From the NCBI GenBank assembly GCA_002439735.1, contig DJPG01000015.1, positions 1 through 7,318 on the forward strand: a DNA stretch of 7,318 nt. Direction: 5' to 3'. The notes beneath the pieces are model-generated. The model made no database searches, was not told the origin of the DNA, and saw nothing but the letters and a program-made list of their open reading frames with translations. The DNA is from Firmicutes bacterium UBA6418 (GTDB lineage Bacteria > Bacillota > Clostridia > Peptostreptococcales > Anaerovoracaceae). Shown here one piece after another: positions 1 to 6,320 of this stretch (within the stretch, counting starts at the first letter, position 1; every line of letters begins with the position of its first letter). A program made the translations under genes and the position numbers.

Positions 1-1116
1 GACTTCATGATCTCAACGCCGCCGGATCTTGCGCTCTGGCAATCGGTCCTTGGTTGGTGCGCGACAGCAGTCGACGCTCTGGCGGATCGGATTGTATTTC
101 GGGAATTTGAAGAGGACAATTTCGACCTGAACGAAATTTTCAAGATGAATAACCCGGATATTATCTTTGATTCAGCTGTATTGTCGGCAACAATCTCGTC
201 GTGCTGCTTTATCTACATATCCCCGGATGAAGAGAGATACCCGAGACTGCAGGTGATTGACGGCAGCAACGCGACCGGCATCATTGATCCGATCACGGGG
301 CTGCTGGAAGAGGGATATGCGGTACTGAAGCGCGACAACGACACAGGAAACCCAATACTGGAAGCCTACTTCACGAAAGAAAGCACCCGGTACATCCGAA
401 GAGGCGTGCGCATGGATGAAGTCGCGGCGCACAAAGTTGGTTACCCGCTTCTGGTGCCGATCATCTTCCGCCCGGACGCGAAAAGACCGTTCGGACATTC
501 AAGAATATCAAGATCGTGTATGGCGCTCGTCGGATCTGCGCTGCGAACCATCAAGCGTTCGGAAATTGCGGCGGAATTCTTCGCCTACCCGCAAAAATAC
601 GTCACAGGGCTGGCAGAAGACGCAGAACCGATGGAAAAATGGCGGGCGGCCATGTCATCCATGCTGATGTTCACCGACGACGGTGACGGCAACCACCCGG
701 TCGTTGGACAGTTTGCACAGCAGAGCATGGAACCGCACCTTGCGCAGCTGAAAATGTTTGCGTCTCTCTTCGCCGGCGAAACCGGGCTGACATTAGACGA
801 CCTTGGTTTTGCCACAGCCAATCCATCGTCGTCCGAAGCAATCAAAGCTGCACACGAAAATTTGAGATATACCGCACGAAAAGCGCAGCGCTCGTTCGGC
901 TCCGGCTTTCTGAATACCGGATATCTCGCCGCCTGCCTGCGCGATAACTATCAATACGACCGCAGTCAGCTTTACTTGACGAAAGCGGCGTGGGCGCCGA
1001 TCTTCGAGCCGGACGCGGCGGCACTTTCGGGGGCAGGCGATGCGCTCTTGAAGCTGCAGCAGGCATTCCCGGACTACATCACAGACAAGAAGCTGTATGA
1101 GCTGACAGGAATTTAG
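1..1116 (+). CDS. Phage portal protein, SPP1 Gp6-like, 5' partial
   Basis: Portal proteins form the dodecameric ring at one capsid vertex, through which DNA enters and leaves. The reading frame is open back to base 1, and the ATG at 7 has no ribosome binding site visible in the six bases before it. The 371 visible residues match the family from near its N-terminal region: a Pro-Pro/Leu stretch, then LGWCATAVDALADRI, which corresponds to the conserved segment where these portals usually read V..W...VVD.L..R. Known members are about 430 to 500 residues, so I infer that roughly 60 to 100 residues lie upstream and that the ATG at 7 is internal. The C-terminal part has the helical stem region (ANPSSSEAIKAAHENL), a very characteristic portal segment. 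The stop is followed directly by the ribosome binding site of the next gene. The family call is from recognised sequence pattern, not a search. Confidence 0.88.
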   Translation, partial: DFMISTPPDLALWQSVLGWCATAVDALADRIVFREFEEDNFDLNEIFKMNNPDIIFDSAVLSATISSCCFIYISPDEERYPRLQVIDGSNATGIIDPITGLLEEGYAVLKRDNDTGNPILEAYFTKESTRYIRRGVRMDEVAAHKVGYPLLVPIIFRPDAKRPFGHSRISRSCMALVGSALRTIKRSEIAAEFFAYPQKYVTGLAEDAEPMEKWRAAMSSMLMFTDDGDGNHPVVGQFAQQSMEPHLAQLKMFASLFAGETGLTLDDLGFATANPSSSEAIKAAHENLRYTARKAQRSFGSGFLNTGYLAACLRDNYQYDRSQLYLTKAAWAPIFEPDAAALSGAGDALLKLQQAFPDYITDKKLYELTGI

Positions 1117-1124
1117 GAGAGAGC

Positions 1125-1553
1125 ATGAAGGACATTACGCCCGAGCTTCAAAAATCGGTTCTAAGCGATTTTTATAACATGGTCGAGGAAGACACCAAAA
1201 TACAAGCGATTCTCGCGGGAGAGGATAAGCGGGCAACACTGACGCAGGTGTCAAAGCACGCAGAGCGTCTCGGAGAATATGCGGTCAGAAGTCTTGAAAA
1301 AAATTTGACCGACGAAACGCTTCCGGATGGAACACTCTACTGGAACATTGCCAAAGGCGTAATTCCGCAGCTGATGCAGGAAGTGCAGACAGTCGCCATA
1401 GATATGGCGGTGAGCGTGCAGACAAGAGAGGATAAAAAAGCGGGGATTGGTCTAAAGCCGGTGCGCCCTGCGTTTAACCAGGAGCGCATTGAGGCCGTCA
1501 TGAACAAAGTCGTTTTCCTGTCAAGAATGCCGGAGGTACCGGAAGTTGGATAA
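1125..1553 (+). CDS. Probable MuF-type minor head protein, N-terminal part (separate gene)
   Basis: A 142-residue, largely helical protein without signal peptide or membrane segment. The start is well set: AGGAGAG at 1115-1121 overlaps the portal stop and ATG follows three bases later. From memory of Firmicutes phage minor head proteins, the segment around LPDGTLYWNIAKGVIPQL and the later GIGLKPVRP stretch belong to the N-terminal half of proteins whose C-terminal half carries a CxWC...RHxNCxC cluster. That cluster is found here in the next gene, in another frame. I therefore infer that this gene and the next together make up one MuF-like protein, this part probably contacting portal or capsid. 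Its last codons overlap the next gene by 8 bases, and the second gene lies in the +1 frame, so translation is probably coupled. Alternatively it is an independent small head protein; the assignment is moderate. Confidence 0.6.
   Translation: MKDITPELQKSVLSDFYNMVEEDTKIQAILAGEDKRATLTQVSKHAERLGEYAVRSLEKNLTDETLPDGTLYWNIAKGVIPQLMQEVQTVAIDMAVSVQTREDKKAGIGLKPVRPAFNQERIEAVMNKVVFLSRMPEVPEVG
1532..1548 (+). promoter_or_regulatory. Ribosome binding site and TTG start of the MuF-toxin gene
   Basis: GGAGGT at 1532-1537 lies inside the end of the upstream gene and is followed after eight bases by TTG at 1546, which opens the long downstream frame. No ATG or GTG is as well placed. The downstream frame is closed by a TGA at 1501-1503, so it cannot start far upstream. 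The site supports re-initiation after the stop at 1551-1553. The same sequence could in principle promote a +1 frameshift, as a Shine-Dalgarno-like stretch does in prfB, but I see no obvious slippery codon. Confidence 0.6.
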
Positions 1554-2451
1554 GAAGATATACGAGGTTCTAAGGCGTTCGCTGACGAACATCGCGCAAA
1601 ACTATATTGACGAATACGTCGAACAAAACGCAGAATTCCGTGCGAAAGCCGGGCTGAAAGCAAAAATCATCCGCAGCACAAACGGAAAGTGCTGTAAGTG
1701 GTGCGACCAGCTGGCGGGAACCTATAACTATCCTGCACCGCGCGAAGTCTACCAGCGGCACGATAACTGCGACTGCACTGTGACTTATGTCAGCGAAAAA
1801 GGCGCACGCGATGTGCACACCAAGCAGCAGCTACGCGCGGAAGAAGTGAGAAAACGGGTCGAAGTGCTGGGATCGGCCAAAGCACATGGGAGTGAGAAAG
1901 ACGAGGCTTATGTAAAACGCAAGCGAATTGCCCTTTCGAATGGCGAAAACTGCATGGAGACAACAGACTTGTGGGAAAGACCAAAAGAAAACACCGGGGA
2001 AGTCGTTGAAAGAGGGTTTATTGTTATAGACGGAACGCGGCGTGAAATTGACGGAAAAAAGATTGAGTTCCACCCAAGCGTGCGAGAGCGCGAAGTTGCA
2101 GAGATACTCCAAAAGTGGACTGGCGGGACCGTGGAACTCATGCCAAAAGTGAATTACCCAAAGGGCGTGCGAACACCGGACTATGTGCTGAACGGGATAG
2201 AATTTGACTTGAAGAGTCCGACAGGTTCCGGAAAGAACACAATATCGCACAATGTCGAAAGCATAAAAGGGCAGGCTCTCGGGCTTATCTTGGACATAAG
2301 CAAAACAGGACTATCGGAAGAAGAAGTGATTGAACAACTGCGCAGGGCATACCGGTCAAAACGATGCGCGCACCTGAACATCACAATCGTAGTAAGCAAG
2401 GACAGCGTGATACATACCTTTGAACGAATAAGAAAAATAAAAGAGAAGTGA
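1546..2451 (+). CDS. MuF-type head protein with C-terminal PD-(D/E)xK nuclease toxin domain (CdiA-CT-like)
   Basis: A 301-residue two-part protein. Residues about 10 to 95 are the MuF C-terminal region: NAEFRAKAGLKAKI, then C49 C50 x2 C53 and R71-H72-x2-C75-x-C77, a probable metal-binding cluster usual in Firmicutes phage minor head proteins. Residues about 96 to 165 are a charged linker. Residues about 172 to 295 resemble the tRNA-nuclease domain of CdiA toxins: R-E-x-E-V-A helix (E181, E183), then P211-D212, then D221-L222-K223 followed by SPTG, a PD-(D/E)xK active-site layout, and a closing strand ITIVVSKDSVIHTF. MuF proteins enter the capsid; toxin tips on them are known as MuF polymorphic toxins of temperate phages. 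I infer that this tip is delivered with phage DNA or acts on rivals. The RNA or DNA target is not decided by sequence. It starts at TTG behind a strong ribosome binding site and overlaps the previous gene. Confidence 0.75.
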   Translation: MDKKIYEVLRRSLTNIAQNYIDEYVEQNAEFRAKAGLKAKIIRSTNGKCCKWCDQLAGTYNYPAPREVYQRHDNCDCTVTYVSEKGARDVHTKQQLRAEEVRKRVEVLGSAKAHGSEKDEAYVKRKRIALSNGENCMETTDLWERPKENTGEVVERGFIVIDGTRREIDGKKIEFHPSVREREVAEILQKWTGGTVELMPKVNYPKGVRTPDYVLNGIEFDLKSPTGSGKNTISHNVESIKGQALGLILDISKTGLSEEEVIEQLRRAYRSKRCAHLNITIVVSKDSVIHTFERIRKIKEK

Positions 2452-2496
2452 GACACTTGCACCGACCTGTAAGCAGGACGATGGGCCTCACCTCTC
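2443..2496 (+). other. Nested inverted repeat, candidate structured RNA or processing site
   Basis: GAGAAGTGAG (2443-2452) pairs with CTCACCTCTC (2487-2496) at nine of ten positions, with one A-C mismatch. Inside, GC.CC (2459-2463) can pair with GGGC (2483-2486), and CCTG-TAAG-CAGG (2466-2477) forms a small apical hairpin. The outer stem includes the stop codon of the toxin gene. No run of T follows, so it is not a normal intrinsic terminator. It could be a processing or mRNA-stability element separating toxin from the next gene, or a small RNA. I do not recognise it as a known riboswitch or ribozyme. Confidence 0.45.
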
Positions 2497-2534
2497 AAAA
2501 TTATTGTACCACATATCAAAACAAAAAGCAACGC

Positions 2535-2551
2535 AAAGGAGAAACAACATG
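2535..2551 (+). promoter_or_regulatory. Ribosome binding site deciding the start of the YjcQ-like gene
   Basis: AAAGGAGA at 2535-2542 stands six bases before ATG at 2549. A TTG at 2504 in the same frame would add 15 residues (YHISKQKATQRRNN and so on) with no family resemblance and no binding site, so the ATG is preferred. Confidence 0.75.
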
Positions 2552-2896
2552 GCGAAAGACGATTACCACGTTATTGCCTATAAGATTCTGGCGTACTTGT
2601 ATCGATGCCTGAAGGACGGAGAAACTGTTCAGGCAGAGCTACTCGAACCGGAAAGCAGGATGATCAATATCAACCAAAGCTACTGGGGATACATCATGGA
2701 AAACATGCAAAAGCAGGGATACATCGAGCATATCACGCTGACGTTCGCGATGGGGCACGAGCTTGTAGACTGGGATGTCAGCAAATGCAGAATCACCCCG
2801 CAGGGCATTGAGTACCTGCAAGCAAACCGGACAATCAAAAGAGCCTATGAGTTTTTAAGAAGCATCAAAGAGATCCTTCCAATCGATATCGTGTAG
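2549..2896 (+). CDS. YjcQ-like small winged-helix protein
   Basis: A 115-residue soluble protein. It resembles the YjcQ family, common in Firmicutes chromosomes and prophages and without a settled function. The visible plan is a first helix (residues about 6 to 22, IAYKILAYLYRCL), a second helix pair ending in the likely recognition helix (about 43 to 56), a GYIE turn into a beta hairpin (57 to 66), a strand CRITPQGIEYL (80 to 90) typical of the family, and a C-terminal helix. This is the plan of a winged-helix DNA-binding or protein-binding fold. It stands 97 bases after the nuclease-toxin gene and 9 bases before terminase. It may be cargo, a regulator or an immunity partner of the upstream toxin; only position supports the last. 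The family call is fairly firm, the role open. Confidence 0.7.
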   Translation: MAKDDYHVIAYKILAYLYRCLKDGETVQAELLEPESRMININQSYWGYIMENMQKQGYIEHITLTFAMGHELVDWDVSKCRITPQGIEYLQANRTIKRAYEFLRSIKEILPIDIV

Positions 2897-2905
2897 GAGC
2901 AGCCT

Positions 2906-4312
2906 ATGCCGGACAAGAAAATCGGAAACCAGCGCCCCACGCAATCGCTCGTGCTGCCATACGAAAAAACCATCGGAGACGAAGCAATTAAGGCTTACGA
3001 AAAAACCGGAAGAACTGCGCAGGAGTGGCAGGAGCTTCTGATTTACGATATGATGGCCAGAAATGAAGAGGATCTCTGGGTACACACCAAGTTCGGCTAC
3101 GCGGTACCGCGTCGAAACGGCAAAAATGAAGTTGTGATCATGCGAGAGCTCTGGGGTCTGATGAACGGCGAGCGAATCTTGCACACCGCGCACCGGACTT
3201 CGACTTCACACGCGGCGTGGGAACGGATCTGCAAACTGCTTGCAAAGGCAGGGTATGTGGAGAAGGAAGATTTTAAAAGCTTCAAACAGCAAGGGCTGGA
3301 ATCAATCGAAATGCTGACAAGCGAAGGTGTGTTGAACTTCCGGACAAGATCCTCCAAAGGCGGGCTCGGAGAAGGCTACGACCTCCTGATCATCGATGAA
3401 GCACAAGAATACCAGGACGACGAAGAATCCGCGCTGAAATATGTTGTTTCGGATTCCAAGAATCCGCAGACGCTCTTTTGCGGTACACCGCCGACGGCAG
3501 TCAGCTCCGGAACCGTCTTCGCGAAGCTTCGAAAAGCGGCACTCGGCGGCGAAACCAAAAACACCGCATGGGAAGAATGGTCTGTTGAAAAGATGTCCGA
3601 TGTACGCGATAAGTCGCTCTGGTACTTATGCAATCCGTCACTGGGAACAATCCTGACCGAACGAAGCATCGAGGATGAAATCGGCCCGGATGAAGTGGAC
3701 TTTAACATTCAGAGACTGGGGCTATGGATTAAATACAATCAGAAATCAGCAATTACGAAAGCAGAATGGGAGAAACTCATCGTGCCAAAGATGCCGAAAT
3801 TTAATAAGAGTCTTTTTGCCGGAATTAAATATGGTAAAGACGGCGCAAACGTCGCAATGTCCGTAGCGGTCAAAACGCAGGAAGGAAAGATCTTCATTGA
3901 AGGCATCGACTGCCAGCCGGTGCGAAACGGGACGGGCTGGATTGTCGACTACATCAAACGCATGCAGCCAAAAGGCATTGTAATCGACGGCGCGAACGGA
4001 CAGCAGCTGCTGGCAGAAGAGCTGAAAGACTGCAAAATCAGAGGCGTCATACTTCCGACCGTCAAAGAGATCATCGCCGCCAACGCTGCGTTCGAGCAGG
4101 GGATTTTCTCGGAAACAATCTGTCACACCAATCAGCCGTCAATGGTGCAGGCAGCATCGAACTGCGAGAAACGTCAAATTGGGTCAAACGGCGGATTCGG
4201 CTATAAGGCGTTAAAAGACGGCATTGAGATTGCGCTTTTGGACAGCGCTATACTGGCGCACTGGGCATGCAGCGAAAACAAGGCGCGTAAAAAACAGAAG
4301 GTATATTATTAA
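2906..4312 (+). CDS. terL: Phage terminase large subunit
   Basis: The packaging motor: an ATPase that pumps DNA into the procapsid through the portal, fused to a nuclease that cuts the concatemer. The 468 residues are usual for the family. The ATPase domain shows a Walker A variant P68-R-R-N-G-K73-N-E, common in this terminase branch, a Walker B LLIIDEA (D164, E165), and the coupling motif GTPP (193-196). The RNase H-like nuclease domain follows from about residue 300: FAGIKYGKDG, VIDGANG (D361) and LLDSAILAHWA (D446). The first strand carries Lys308 where many terminases have Asp, so the first metal ligand may be D312 or be supplied otherwise; I recall close relatives with the same Lys. AGGAG at 2895-2899 sits six bases before ATG. 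The gene follows portal and MuF instead of preceding them. No small subunit is in the window. Confidence 0.93.
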   Translation: MPDKKIGNQRPTQSLVLPYEKTIGDEAIKAYEKTGRTAQEWQELLIYDMMARNEEDLWVHTKFGYAVPRRNGKNEVVIMRELWGLMNGERILHTAHRTSTSHAAWERICKLLAKAGYVEKEDFKSFKQQGLESIEMLTSEGVLNFRTRSSKGGLGEGYDLLIIDEAQEYQDDEESALKYVVSDSKNPQTLFCGTPPTAVSSGTVFAKLRKAALGGETKNTAWEEWSVEKMSDVRDKSLWYLCNPSLGTILTERSIEDEIGPDEVDFNIQRLGLWIKYNQKSAITKAEWEKLIVPKMPKFNKSLFAGIKYGKDGANVAMSVAVKTQEGKIFIEGIDCQPVRNGTGWIVDYIKRMQPKGIVIDGANGQQLLAEELKDCKIRGVILPTVKEIIAANAAFEQGIFSETICHTNQPSMVQAASNCEKRQIGSNGGFGYKALKDGIEIALLDSAILAHWACSENKARKKQKVYY

Positions 4313-4350
4313 GCCCTTGGCTTATGATATAAATTTACCGACCACCGGGC
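4313..4350 (+). other. Possible imperfect hairpin in the terminase-scaffold gap
   Basis: GCCC at 4313-4316 can pair with GGGC at 4347-4350, and TGG (4318-4320) with CCA (4342-4344), leaving an AT-rich loop (TTATGATATAAATTTA). No T run follows. This 60-base gap is one of the two largest spaces between genes here and comes just before the highly expressed scaffold and capsid genes, so it might hold an mRNA processing or weak promoter signal. The pairing is short and could be chance. Confidence 0.25.
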
Positions 4351-4372
4351 AAAGTGGGGAAAGGAAAAAAAG

Positions 4373-4852
4373 ATGGCAGAATTCAAGATCATCGAAACAC
4401 AGGAGCAGTTTGACGCCGCGATCACGGAGCGGATCGCAAGGGCAAAGGAAGCCGCAAGAAAAGAATTCGAGGGCTACCTTTCGCCGGAGCAGCAGAAGAA
4501 AGCGGCCGAGGAACTGGAAAGGAAGATCGGCGAGCTCACCGGAGAGCTGACCGAAGCAAAAGGAAAATACACGGAAAGCCAGAGCGAAATCGCAAAGCAA
4601 GCGGAAAAGATCGCGAAATACGAGGCGGACTCGGCAAAAACCAGAATCGCGCACGAGCTGGGGCTTTCCTACGATGCAGTTGCGTACCTGCGCGGCGAAA
4701 ATGAGGAGGAAATCAGAAAAAGCGCCGAGGGACTCAAGACAATTATCGGAAACAGAAGCGTGCCGCCGCTCGCCGATCCGGAGGGCGATCCGGGCAAAGA
4801 CGGCACCAAAGCAGCTTATAAAAAAATGCTCAAAGACATGAAAGGAGAATAA
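4373..4852 (+). CDS. Capsid scaffolding protein (DUF4355-like)
   Basis: Scaffold proteins fill the procapsid, guide assembly of the major capsid protein and leave before or during packaging. The 159-residue product is highly charged and helical. It opens with FKIIETQEQFDAAITERIARAK, the usual start of this family, continues into a long coiled coil from about residue 42 to 86 (KAAEELERKIGELTGELTEA and onward), then an LGLSYDAVAYLRG helix that I recall as typical of phage DUF4355 proteins, a Pro/Gly/Asp-rich linker (130-145) and a basic tail (AAYKKMLKDMKGE) of the kind that contacts capsid protein. AAGGAAA at 4361-4367 precedes ATG. It lies 3 bases before the major capsid gene, as scaffolds usually do. 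There is no protease gene in between, so removal may not need cleavage. Confidence 0.85.
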   Translation: MAEFKIIETQEQFDAAITERIARAKEAARKEFEGYLSPEQQKKAAEELERKIGELTGELTEAKGKYTESQSEIAKQAEKIAKYEADSAKTRIAHELGLSYDAVAYLRGENEEEIRKSAEGLKTIIGNRSVPPLADPEGDPGKDGTKAAYKKMLKDMKGE

Positions 4853-4855
4853 CAC

Positions 4856-5752
4856 ATGGCAGTGACAGCATTAAGCAAAGGATCTTTATTCGATCCGGTA
4901 CTCATCAACGACCTTATCACGAAAGTAAGAGGGAAGTCTTCTCTGGCGAAACTTTCCCGCATGACGCCGGTCAGCTTCGTCGGCAACAAGGAGTTTATCT
5001 TCAACATGGACTCCGAAATTGATATCGTAGCCGAAAACGGTCAGAAAAAGAATGGCGGCGGCACCCTTACGCCGGTCACCATCCTGCCGATCAAGTTCGT
5101 TTACGGCATGCGCGTGTCTGACGAATTCATGTACGCTGCGGAGGAAGAGCAGATCGCGATTCTGCAGGCATTCAATGACGGCTTCTCGAAAAAAGTCGCA
5201 TCCGGGCTGGATCAGGCAGCCTTTCACGGCATCAACCCGTCCACCGGCGAAGCATCCGCCGTAATCGGAGACAATCACTTCGACAAGGCGGTCACACAGA
5301 CCGTAGACTATGCAGCGGCCACCGTGGACGCTAACATCGAGGCGGCAATCGCGCTCGTAGAAGGCTCTGACGGAGAAGTGACCGGAATGGCGGTTTCTCC
5401 GGCGGTCAGAAGTGCATTGGCGGCGCTCACAAACTCCGCAGGCGATAAGCGCTACCCGGAATTCGCCTTTGGTGGTCAGCCGCCTACTCTCGGGAAGAAT
5501 GTTCTTGACATCAACAAGACGGTTGCAGTCGGCACGAAGGATCAGGCAATCATCGGCGACTTCGAGAACATGTTCAAATGGGGCTACGCAAAAGAAATTC
5601 CGACCGAGATCATCAAATACGGCGATCCGGACGGACAGGGGGACTTAAAGCGCATGAATCAAGTATTCATCCGCGCGGAGGTTTACCTCGGCTGGGGCAT
5701 CCTCGACGCAGGATCGTTCGCACGGATCGTAAATCCGGCAGGCACGCCGTAA
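4856..5752 (+). CDS. Phage major capsid protein, HK97 fold
   Basis: The main shell subunit, 298 residues. Recognised by the opening pattern (SKGSLFDPVLINDLITKVRGKSSLAKLS compressed: a helix leading into PVSFVGNKEF), by the long-helix region with DEFMYAAEEEQIAILQAF, by A-domain strands around GMAVSPAVRSALAALTN and by the terminal KRMNQVFIRAEVYLGWGILDAGSFARI segment, seen in short Firmicutes HK97-type capsid proteins. There is no long N-terminal delta domain, which agrees with a separate scaffold gene upstream. AAAGGAG at 4841-4847 lies eight bases before ATG. Synthesis is likely to be high, given that site. The gene is followed without a gap by an even stronger binding site. Confidence 0.93.
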   Translation: MAVTALSKGSLFDPVLINDLITKVRGKSSLAKLSRMTPVSFVGNKEFIFNMDSEIDIVAENGQKKNGGGTLTPVTILPIKFVYGMRVSDEFMYAAEEEQIAILQAFNDGFSKKVASGLDQAAFHGINPSTGEASAVIGDNHFDKAVTQTVDYAAATVDANIEAAIALVEGSDGEVTGMAVSPAVRSALAALTNSAGDKRYPEFAFGGQPPTLGKNVLDINKTVAVGTKDQAIIGDFENMFKWGYAKEIPTEIIKYGDPDGQGDLKRMNQVFIRAEVYLGWGILDAGSFARIVNPAGTP

Positions 5753-5769
5753 GAAGGAGGCAGAACATG
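5752..5769 (+). promoter_or_regulatory. Strong ribosome binding site of the 47-residue gene
   Basis: AGAAGGAGG at 5752-5760 overlaps the capsid stop codon and is followed after six bases by ATG at 5767. It shows that the real start is 5767, although the frame is open far upstream inside the capsid gene. Confidence 0.8.
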
Positions 5770-5910
5770 GTCTATATCAATAAAAAGACCGGTGCAGTCG
5801 TGGAAACTGACGGCACCGTAAACGGCGGCGACTGGGAACCGCAGGAGCCACCGAAAAAGAGAGCAAAAAAACGAAAGGAAAGCGAAGAAAGCGAAGAAAG
5901 CGAGGAATGA
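5767..5910 (+). CDS. Small charged phage protein (DUF7302-like), 47 residues
   Basis: The protein begins VYINKKTGAVVETDGTVNGG, then DWEPQ and a proline step, and ends in a basic block KKRAKKRK followed by an acidic SEESEESEE tail. Short proteins with a similar N-terminal hairpin (VNKKTGAVIET...GGDWE) follow the major capsid gene in many Firmicutes phages; I recall the name DUF7302 but could not check it. The role is unknown; a capsid accessory or head-completion part is possible by position. The last 27 coding bases are a threefold repeat. The stop overlaps an ATG of the next gene (ATGA). The very strong binding site argues that this short gene is real and well translated. Confidence 0.72.
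   Translation: MVYINKKTGAVVETDGTVNGGDWEPQEPPKKRAKKRKESEESEESEE
5881..5907 (+). repeat. Tandem 9-base repeat, three copies
   Basis: AGCGAAGAA, AGCGAAGAA, AGCGAGGAA stand end to end and encode Ser-Glu-Glu three times. The third copy differs by one base, and that base creates the GAGG used as binding site for the next gene. In-frame units of nine bases can expand or contract without breaking the gene. Confidence 0.9.
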
Positions 5911-5912
5911 CC

Positions 5913-6320
5913 ATGGACTATGCGACCATTGACGACATTATCGTCCTGTTTCGTGCCTTGACACCGCAAGAGACAGAGCGAGCAGAGGCTCTGATCCCGA
6001 TCGTCTGCGATTCGCTCCGCTACGAAGCGGAAAAAATCGGCAAAGATCTGGATGCGATGGTTGGTAGCAATCAAAACCTCGCCGGCGTAGCGAAATCGGT
6101 CACGGTCGATGTGGTGGCCAGAACCCTAAACACCTCAACAACCGCGGAACCGATGTCACAAACAACGCAATCCGCGCTCGGGTACTCCGTATCCGGCACA
6201 TATCTCGTGCCGGGCGGAGGCTTGTTTATCAAAAAGTCCGAGCTTGCGCGGCTGGGGCTAAGAAGACAAAGATACGGAGCAATCGAATTATGGAAATCAG
6301 AGGAACTACAGTCACCTTGA
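5913..6320 (+). CDS. Head-tail connector protein (Gp19/Gp15/Gp42-type)
   Basis: A 135-residue protein that I take as the adaptor bound beneath the portal, of the HK97 gp6/SPP1 gp15 kind. It starts MDYATIDDIIVLFRALTPQE, the usual opening of these phage proteins, followed by helices (ERAEALIPIVCDSLRYEAEK), a mid-region VTVDVVARTLNT and a C-terminal segment with QSALGYSVSGTYLVPGGGLFI and ELARLG, all familiar in this family. Two starts are possible: ATG at 5907, overlapping the previous stop as ATGA, and ATG at 5913. GAGG at 5902-5905 is seven bases before 5913 but only one before 5907, so I chose 5913. The 3' end overlaps the next gene by 31 bases. Confidence 0.82.
   Translation: MDYATIDDIIVLFRALTPQETERAEALIPIVCDSLRYEAEKIGKDLDAMVGSNQNLAGVAKSVTVDVVARTLNTSTTAEPMSQTTQSALGYSVSGTYLVPGGGLFIKKSELARLGLRRQRYGAIELWKSEELQSP

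Noticed and set aside
172..498. Minus-strand open frame opposite the portal gene
   Set aside because: Lies wholly inside a recognised gene, has no ribosome binding site I can see and no family pattern; it is a shadow of the portal codons.
1801..2451. Toxin domain as a recent insertion shown by base composition
   Set aside because: The region looks slightly more A-rich than neighbouring structural genes, but I could not compute a reliable contrast by eye.
2443..2496. Known riboswitch, ribozyme or tRNA at the folded element
   Set aside because: No hammerhead core, no cloverleaf, and no match to riboswitch consensus patterns I know beyond short chance words such as GATGGG.
2443..2510. Intrinsic terminator after the toxin gene
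   Set aside because: The stem is long and imperfect and is followed by AAAATTATT, not a T run, so I list it only as a folded element.
4300..4330. Possible promoter (TATGAT at 4323-4328) before the scaffold gene
   Set aside because: No acceptable -35 hexamer 16 to 18 bases upstream; the AT-rich stretch alone is not enough.
4322..4855. 177-codon minus-strand frame opposite the scaffold gene
   Set aside because: Its Phe/Leu/Cys-rich product mirrors the Glu/Lys-rich scaffold; that composition is typical of an antisense shadow. No start signal is seen.
5578..5766. Upstream extension of the 47-residue gene into the capsid gene
   Set aside because: The frame is open, but the extension overlaps conserved capsid codons and the strong AGAAGGAGG site points to ATG at 5767.
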